Assembly (NCBI RefSeq): GCF_030317115.1
Contig: NZ_JASZYF010000009.1
Location: 1-64,000 of the forward strand
DNA length: 64,000 nt
DNA from: Variovorax gracilis
GTDB taxonomy: Bacteria > Pseudomonadota > Gammaproteobacteria > Burkholderiales > Burkholderiaceae_C
Direction: 5' to 3'
Within the stretch, counting starts at the first letter, position 1. Every line of letters starts with the position of its first letter. This document shows, in pieces, positions 59,306 through 64,000 of this stretch. Made by a program: the position numbers and the translations under genes. Below the pieces are notes generated by a model. The model saw nothing but the letters and a program-made list of their open reading frames with translations, was not told the origin of the DNA and made no database searches.

Positions 59306-61804
59306 ATGCATACCCCCATTCCTTCCGAGAAGGATGACGAGCACACGACGCTCGCCAATTTCGACCCCCGCTCCGGCTCCCTGCTGGAGCGGCTGGTCTT
59401 CAACCACCGCCTCATCGTGATGCTCGCCTGTGCGTTCGTCACGCTGGTGCTGGCCGCGCTCGCGGTGAGCCGCTTGTCGCTCAACGCCAGCTTCGAGAAG
59501 ATGATCCCGCACGGTCATCCCTACATCCAGAACTACCTGGAACACAAGAACGACCTGCGCGGCCTGGGCAACTCGCTGCGCATCGTGGTCGAGAACCAGC
59601 GCGGCGACGTCTACGACGCGGCGTACCTCGACACGCTGCGCAAGATCAACGACGAGCTGTTTCTCATGCCCGGCGTCGACCGCGCCTGGCTCAAGTCGCT
59701 GTGGACGCCTTCGGTGCGATGGACCGAAGTCACGGAAGAGGGCTTTCGCGGCGGCCCCGTGATGCCCGACGGCTACGACGGCTCGCCACGCGCCACCGAC
59801 GAACTGCGCGGCAACATCGCGCGTTCGGGGCTGGTCGGCAGCCTGGTCGCGAGCGACTTCCGGTCCAGCATGATCGTCGTGCCGCTGCTCGACAAGGACC
59901 CCACCACCGGCCAGCGCATCGACTACCGCGCGCTGTCGCATGCCATCGAGCAGTTGCGGACGCGCTACGAGGCCGCGTCGCCCGGCGAGTCCCCGGCGGT
60001 GCGCATGCATGTGGTCGGCTTCGCCAAGCTCGTTGGCGACCTGATCGACGGGCTGCACCTGATGGCGCTCTACTTTGCCGTGGCCGCGCTGATCGCCGCA
60101 GCCATCATCTATCTCTACACGCGCTGCGTGCGCAGCACCGGGCTGGTGATCGCATGCTCGCTGGTCGCGGTCGTGTGGCAGCTCGGACTGGTCGCGGCCT
60201 TCGGCCTCGAACTCGATCCCTACTCGATCCTCGTGCCATTCCTGGTGTTCGCGATCGGCGTCTCGCACGGCGCGCAGAAGATGAACGGCATCATGCAGGA
60301 CATCGGGCGCGGCGCCCACCGGCTGGTCGCGGCGCGCTTCACCTTCCGCCGGCTCTTCCTCGCCGGCCTCACGGCATTGCTGGCGGACGTGGTGGGCTTC
60401 GCCGTCCTGATGGTGATCGACATCCCGGTCATCCAGGAGCTGGCGCTGACCGCCAGCGTCGGCGTGGCAGTGCTCATCTTCACCAACCTGATCCTGCTGC
60501 CGGTACTGCTGTCCTATGTCGGCGTGAGCCCCGAAGCGGCGGCGCGCAGCCTGCACGCGGAAGAGGACGCGGGCAAGGCGCGCGGCTTCGAGCGCCTGTG
60601 GAACTGGCTCGGGCATTTCGTCGAGCGCCGCTGGGCCTTGCGCGCGGTCGTGGCGAGCGCGGCGCTCGCCGTGCTCGGCTTCGGCGTCAGCCAGGGCCTG
60701 AAGATCGGCGACCTCGACCCTGGCGCGCCAGAGCTTCGGCCGGACTCGCGCTACAACCGCGACAACGCCTACATCACGGACCACTACGCGCTGTCGAGCG
60801 ACACCTTCGCCGTGATCGTCAAGACCGCGAAGGAAGGCTGCCTCAAGTACCCCACGCTGGTCGAAGCCGACCGGCTGGCCTGGACGCTGCAGCAGCTTCC
60901 CGGCGTGCAGACCACGGCGGCGCTGACCGGCGCGGTGCGCCAGATCACCGCGGGCAGCAACGAGGGAAGCCCCAAGTGGCTCACCATCGCGCGCAACCAG
61001 GACGTGCTGAACTACGGCGCGCAGCAGGCCAGCGTCAACAATCCGGACCTGTTCAACACCGAGTGTTCGGTGATGCCGGTGATCGCCTACCTGTCGGACC
61101 ATCGGGCCGAGACGCTCGACGGCGTGGTGCGCGCGAGCGCCGAATTCGCGCAGGCCCATGACAGCGAGGACCGCCAGTTCCTGCTGGCCGCAGGCAGCGC
61201 CGGCATCGAGGCCGCCACCAACATCGTCGTGCGAAAGGCCTGGGGCCAGATGCTGATGCTGGTCTACGCAGCGGTCATCGTGCTGTGCTTCATCACCTTC
61301 CGAAGCTGGCGCGCGGTGGTGGTCGCGGTGGTTCCGCTGGTCATCACCTCCGTGCTGTGCGAGGCGCTCATGGTGGTGCTGGGCATCGGCGTCAAGGTCG
61401 CGACCCTGCCGGTGATTGCGCTCGGCGTGGGCATCGGCGTGGACTACGCGCTCTACCTCCTGAGCGTGCAGCTGGCCTTCCAGCGCAAGGGCGAAACGCT
61501 GGCGGTCGCCTACCGCCGCGCGCTCCAGTTCACGGGCAAGGTGGTGGTGCTGGTCGGCATCACGCTGGCCGCGGGCGTGGTCACCTGGGCCTTCTCGCCG
61601 ATCAAGTTCCAGGCCGACATGGGCATCCTGCTGGCCTTCATGTTCGTGTGGAACATGGTGGGGGCGGTGGTGCTGATTCCCGCGCTGTCGCACTTCCTGC
61701 TCTCCGGGCGCCAGGCGGGCCAGGAATCGGAAAGCTCGCCGAAGCCCAAGCGCAGGCGCGAGCGCTTGCGCCTCGCCCTGGGACGGGCCAGACTCGGCCA
61801 CTGA
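59306..61804 (+). CDS. MMPL/RND-family permease
   Basis: 832 residues. First membrane span ~L-I-V-M-L-A-C-A-F-V-T-L-V-L-A, a large periplasmic domain, then two sets of five to six helices in sterol-sensing-like arrangement. Motif G-V-G-I-G-V-D-Y-A-L-Y-L-L in the second half matches the Asp-Tyr proton-relay pair of MmpL3; the first half carries F-A-I-G-V-S-H-G-A-Q. Transport of a hydrophobic compound, powered by proton motive force. C-terminal tail is basic (K-P-K-R-R-R-E-R). Start 59306 keeps the family N terminus. Confidence 0.9.
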   Translation: MHTPIPSEKDDEHTTLANFDPRSGSLLERLVFNHRLIVMLACAFVTLVLAALAVSRLSLNASFEKMIPHGHPYIQNYLEHKNDLRGLGNSLRIVVENQRGDVYDAAYLDTLRKINDELFLMPGVDRAWLKSLWTPSVRWTEVTEEGFRGGPVMPDGYDGSPRATDELRGNIARSGLVGSLVASDFRSSMIVVPLLDKDPTTGQRIDYRALSHAIEQLRTRYEAASPGESPAVRMHVVGFAKLVGDLIDGLHLMALYFAVAALIAAAIIYLYTRCVRSTGLVIACSLVAVVWQLGLVAAFGLELDPYSILVPFLVFAIGVSHGAQKMNGIMQDIGRGAHRLVAARFTFRRLFLAGLTALLADVVGFAVLMVIDIPVIQELALTASVGVAVLIFTNLILLPVLLSYVGVSPEAAARSLHAEEDAGKARGFERLWNWLGHFVERRWALRAVVASAALAVLGFGVSQGLKIGDLDPGAPELRPDSRYNRDNAYITDHYALSSDTFAVIVKTAKEGCLKYPTLVEADRLAWTLQQLPGVQTTAALTGAVRQITAGSNEGSPKWLTIARNQDVLNYGAQQASVNNPDLFNTECSVMPVIAYLSDHRAETLDGVVRASAEFAQAHDSEDRQFLLAAGSAGIEAATNIVVRKAWGQMLMLVYAAVIVLCFITFRSWRAVVVAVVPLVITSVLCEALMVVLGIGVKVATLPVIALGVGIGVDYALYLLSVQLAFQRKGETLAVAYRRALQFTGKVVVLVGITLAAGVVTWAFSPIKFQADMGILLAFMFVWNMVGAVVLIPALSHFLLSGRQAGQESESSPKPKRRRERLRLALGRARLGH

Positions 61805-61838
61805 CCGGGCGGCGCCCGACACCCAGACGGAGGTCCAC

Positions 61839-62222
61839 ATGAAGGCTTTCACGATCAGGCGCGGCAACCCGCTTGCGGTGCGCACGGTGGCAAGCATGGC
61901 GCGCACGCTCGCCGGGGCCGTGGTGCTGGGACTGGCGGGGTGCGCCTACTACGGCTACCCCGTTCCTGGCGCGATGCCCGCCAGCTTCGACCGTTCCTTC
62001 GCCGCCGCCGCGGGCGCCATGCGCGACCAGGGCCTGCAGGTCAGCGTCGAGGACCGCAGCAGCGGCACGGTCGTCGGGCGCGCCGGGCAGGGCACCGTGA
62101 CAGCCTCGGTTCGCCAGCAGGCCGACGGCAGCGTGCGCGTGCAGTTCGACGCCACGGGCCCGAGGGACCCGGGGCTGATCGATCGCGTGTCGCGCAGCTA
62201 TGACGCGCGCATGGGGCGTTGA
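61839..62222 (+). CDS. Small hypothetical lipoprotein
   Basis: 127 residues with lipobox L-G-L-A-G-C (Cys at about residue 35). The rest is a compact alpha-beta domain (F-D-R-S-F-A-A-A-A-G-A-M-R-D-Q-G-L-Q-V-S-V-E-D-R-S-S-G-T-V-V-G-R) like small envelope proteins annotated only as hypothetical. 34 bp after the MMPL gene, so likely the last member of the cluster. Confidence 0.7.
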   Translation: MKAFTIRRGNPLAVRTVASMARTLAGAVVLGLAGCAYYGYPVPGAMPASFDRSFAAAAGAMRDQGLQVSVEDRSSGTVVGRAGQGTVTASVRQQADGSVRVQFDATGPRDPGLIDRVSRSYDARMGR

Positions 62223-62509
62223 GTCAGGCGTCGCGAACGACCATTGCTTCGACGGACGCCCTGGCGGCGTCGAAGCGCCGATGGGGCGCGAACGAAAACG
62301 CCGCTGGTCCTGCGGAGCCTGCGGCTTTCGTCGCAGGGGTGATAGCCGGGCTTCCACGCCAGATCACGTCTCTTGTGACGCGACGGCGCGGAGTATAGCG
62401 ACGGCACTTATCGTTTGAACAAGCCCCTCCCAGCCTTACGCCCGTACGCAAATTCTCTTTGCATGGCCGGCGAGTGCGTCCACTATGGCCGGCTGCTTGC
62501 CTTCGCACC
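62223..62509. other. 287-bp intergenic region without a supported gene
   Basis: I see no coding signal that stands out: short ORFs on both strands lack ribosome sites and family resemblance. GC-rich, with small stems such as GACGCC...GGCGTC near 62262. The promoter of the next gene is probably within 62380-62500 (CTTATCGTTTGAA, CAAATTCTCTTTGCATGG), but no clear pair is assigned. Confidence 0.4.
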
Positions 62510-63907
62510 ATGCTGCCGCCCTTCGATTACTTGCTGACGAGCTGCGTCTCTGCCGACGTTGCCATGGCCTCGCATGCGCAAGCCGAAGCGCTGGCCGGCC
62601 TGCGGGCGCAACGCCTGGCGAGCCTGCTGGATTCGGCCGCCCGCGGGTCCGCGCTGTATCGCAAGGTGTTGGCGGGCCGCGATCCAGCGCAATGGTGCCT
62701 CGCCGATCTCCCGATCGCACGCAAGACCGAACTGATGGAGCAGTTCGACGGGTGGGTGACCGATCCGGCGCTTCGCCTCGACGCGCTGCGCGACTTCGCA
62801 TCCGACTCCTCCTGCATCGCCGATGCCTTCTACGGCCGATACGTGGTGTGGGAAAGCTCGGGCAGCAGTGGCGAGCCGGCGGTTTTCGCACAAGATGCCA
62901 GGGCATTGGCGGTGTATGACGCGCTCGAATTCTGGCGCGGGCCGGCGCGCCAGCGCATGGCGGACCCGTGGTCAGTCGGCGAGCGCGTCGCCTTCGTCGG
63001 CGCGACGGGCGGGCACTTCGCGAGCTGGGTGTCGATCGAGCGCTTGCGCCGCTTGAATCCGGCCTTGGCAGGCAGCCTGCACGGCGTCTCGTTCCTGCAG
63101 CCGACCCGCGAACTGATCGCGGAACTCAATGCGCTGGCGCCCACCGTGATCGCCACCTATCCCAGCGTCGCCGTGCTGCTGGCCGAGGAGCGGCTCGCCG
63201 GACGGCTCGAAGCTGTGCCGCACGCGCTGTGGACGGGCGGGGAAGACCTCTCGGCGACGACCCGCGCACATTTGCAGAAGGCCTTGAATTGCCGCGTGGC
63301 CAACAGCTACGGTGCCTCGGAGTTCCTTGCGCTCGCCTCCGAATGCCGCCTTGGCAATCTGCACCTGAACAGCGACTGGGCGATCCTCGAAGCGGTCGAC
63401 GAACATGGCCGCGAGGTGCCGGCCGGCGAGGCCGGTGCCACCACCTTGCTGACCAACCTCGCCAACCATGTGCAGCCGTTGATCCGCTACGACCTCGGTG
63501 ACCGCGTCACGCTGCACGCGGCGGCTTGCGCGTGCGGTTCGCATCATCCGGTGATCGATGTCCTGGGCCGCAACGACGACTCGCTGCAACTGGGGCGACC
63601 GGGCGATCCGATGGTCCGGATCACACCGCTCGCCGTCAGCACGGTGCTCGAAGACGACGCCGGCCTGTTCGACTTCCAGTTGGAGCAACAGGGGCCATGC
63701 CACCTGTTGCTGCGTACGGGCCTGCATGGCGAGGCGGCGGATGCGAGCTTGCGACGGGCGCGCGCTGTGCTCTCGGCGTTTCTGGTGCGGCAGGGCGCGG
63801 ACGGCGTTCACATTCACTGCAGGAGCGGCGAGACGGGGCAGCGCGGCCGCAGCGGCAAAGTGCAGCGGGTTGTTTCCCTGCTTGAAGCGCCGGCGGGAGT
63901 TCACTAG
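62510..63907 (+). CDS. F390-synthetase-related adenylate-forming enzyme
   Basis: 465 residues in the phenylacetate-CoA-ligase/CoF-synthetase-like branch of the ANL superfamily. P-loop V-W-E-S-S-G-S-S-G-E-P-A-V-F, A3/A5-like A-N-S-Y-G-A-S-E-F-L-A-L-A and I-R-Y-D-L-G-D-R-V, then a C-terminal domain with Q-R-G-R-S-G-K-V-Q-R-V (catalytic Lys). A related clade is annotated as putative adenylate-forming enzyme and belongs to small biosynthetic cassettes. ATG 62510 fits the family N terminus; an ORF reading from 62459 adds a basic 17-residue leader. Confidence 0.82.
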   Translation: MLPPFDYLLTSCVSADVAMASHAQAEALAGLRAQRLASLLDSAARGSALYRKVLAGRDPAQWCLADLPIARKTELMEQFDGWVTDPALRLDALRDFASDSSCIADAFYGRYVVWESSGSSGEPAVFAQDARALAVYDALEFWRGPARQRMADPWSVGERVAFVGATGGHFASWVSIERLRRLNPALAGSLHGVSFLQPTRELIAELNALAPTVIATYPSVAVLLAEERLAGRLEAVPHALWTGGEDLSATTRAHLQKALNCRVANSYGASEFLALASECRLGNLHLNSDWAILEAVDEHGREVPAGEAGATTLLTNLANHVQPLIRYDLGDRVTLHAAACACGSHHPVIDVLGRNDDSLQLGRPGDPMVRITPLAVSTVLEDDAGLFDFQLEQQGPCHLLLRTGLHGEAADASLRRARAVLSAFLVRQGADGVHIHCRSGETGQRGRSGKVQRVVSLLEAPAGVH

Positions 63908-63940
63908 GCTTGCGCCGAACCCCATTGCGTGGAGAAAGAC

Positions 63941-64000
63941 ATGAGTACCGCAAGTCCATTGCCCATCGCCTACGGATTCTTCCAACCGCTGCTGGATTGG
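63941..64000 (+). CDS. 5' fragment of the next gene
   Basis: ATG at 63941 with GGAGAAAG at 63931-63938, open to the window edge. Translation begins M-S-T-A-S-P-L-P-I-A-Y-G-F-F-Q. Too short to identify; likely in the operon of the preceding gene (33-bp gap). Confidence 0.6.
   Translation, partial: MSTASPLPIAYGFFQPLLDW

Noticed and set aside
62224..62511. 95-codon minus-strand frame in the gap before the F390-related gene
   Set aside because: No ribosome site, Arg-rich composition and no recognisable domain; overlaps competing frames on both strands.

Overview
The window is GC-rich (roughly two thirds G+C by eye), densely packed, and has no tRNA, rRNA, insertion sequence, integrase or CRISPR array. 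Gene content suggests a chromosome of a Comamonadaceae/Burkholderiales bacterium, Variovorax-like: three orphan Bug/TctC solute-binding proteins, class II-like PHA synthase, TrkA/TrkH, DUF1302/DUF1329 genes and many small catabolic operons each with a local regulator. The taxon is an inference from gene types, not from a marker gene.

Layout. (1) 1-5088: the end of a branched-chain-amino-acid-type binding protein, an overlapping pair of glycoside hydrolases (MGH1/GH63-like, then GH13), and a DUF1488 gene. (2) 5233-18406: two divergent operons that meet at 14080-14242. The leftward one (accB, accC, two OadA/PycB-like proteins, enoyl-CoA hydratase, phaZ, MaoC hydratase, phaC) has 2-45 bp spacers and four-base overlaps. 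The rightward one holds a short BCCP, a GntR/FCD regulator, an acyl-CoA synthetase and an AccD-type carboxyltransferase. One palindrome, TTGTCAACAA, lies over the -35 boxes of both promoters. Both OadA-like proteins have lost the carbamylated lysine and one of the two metal-binding histidines. This is the strongest candidate for an undescribed system: a biotin-dependent carboxylase coupled to a medium-chain PHA cycle.

(3) 18471-23094: DUF3302 membrane protein, HlyD adaptor, NodT-type outer-membrane lipoprotein and a patatin lipoprotein, with no recognisable pump. (4) 23160-27846: small protein, TetR and GNAT genes, an LprI-MliC lysozyme-inhibitor fusion, a PAS-PAS hybrid histidine kinase and a thioesterase. 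(5) 27860-33388: catabolic operon (RraA-type aldolase, D-2-hydroxyacid dehydrogenase, two Bug proteins, SMP-30 hydrolase) divergent from an IclR regulator. (6) 33457-40574: membrane-anchored cNMP-binding protein, GMC oxidoreductase divergent from an AraC regulator, trkA-trkH, and a DedA gene preceded by a ten-codon leader ORF.

(7) 40623-52246: a MalT/LAL-type LuxR regulator followed by eight co-directional genes (TauD-type dioxygenase, BKACE, alpha/beta hydrolase, quinone oxidoreductase, MFS, acyl-CoA ligase, YeiH-type exporter, Bug). TauD plus YeiH suggests desulfonation of an organosulfonate followed by beta-keto-acid cleavage. (8) 52287-62222: leftward DUF3300-DUF2950, then rightward DUF1302, DUF1329, BNR-repeat protein, MMPL/RND permease and a small lipoprotein, a set typical of envelope transport of hydrophobic compounds. 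(9) 62510-64000: an F390-synthetase-related adenylate-forming enzyme and the first 20 codons of the next gene.
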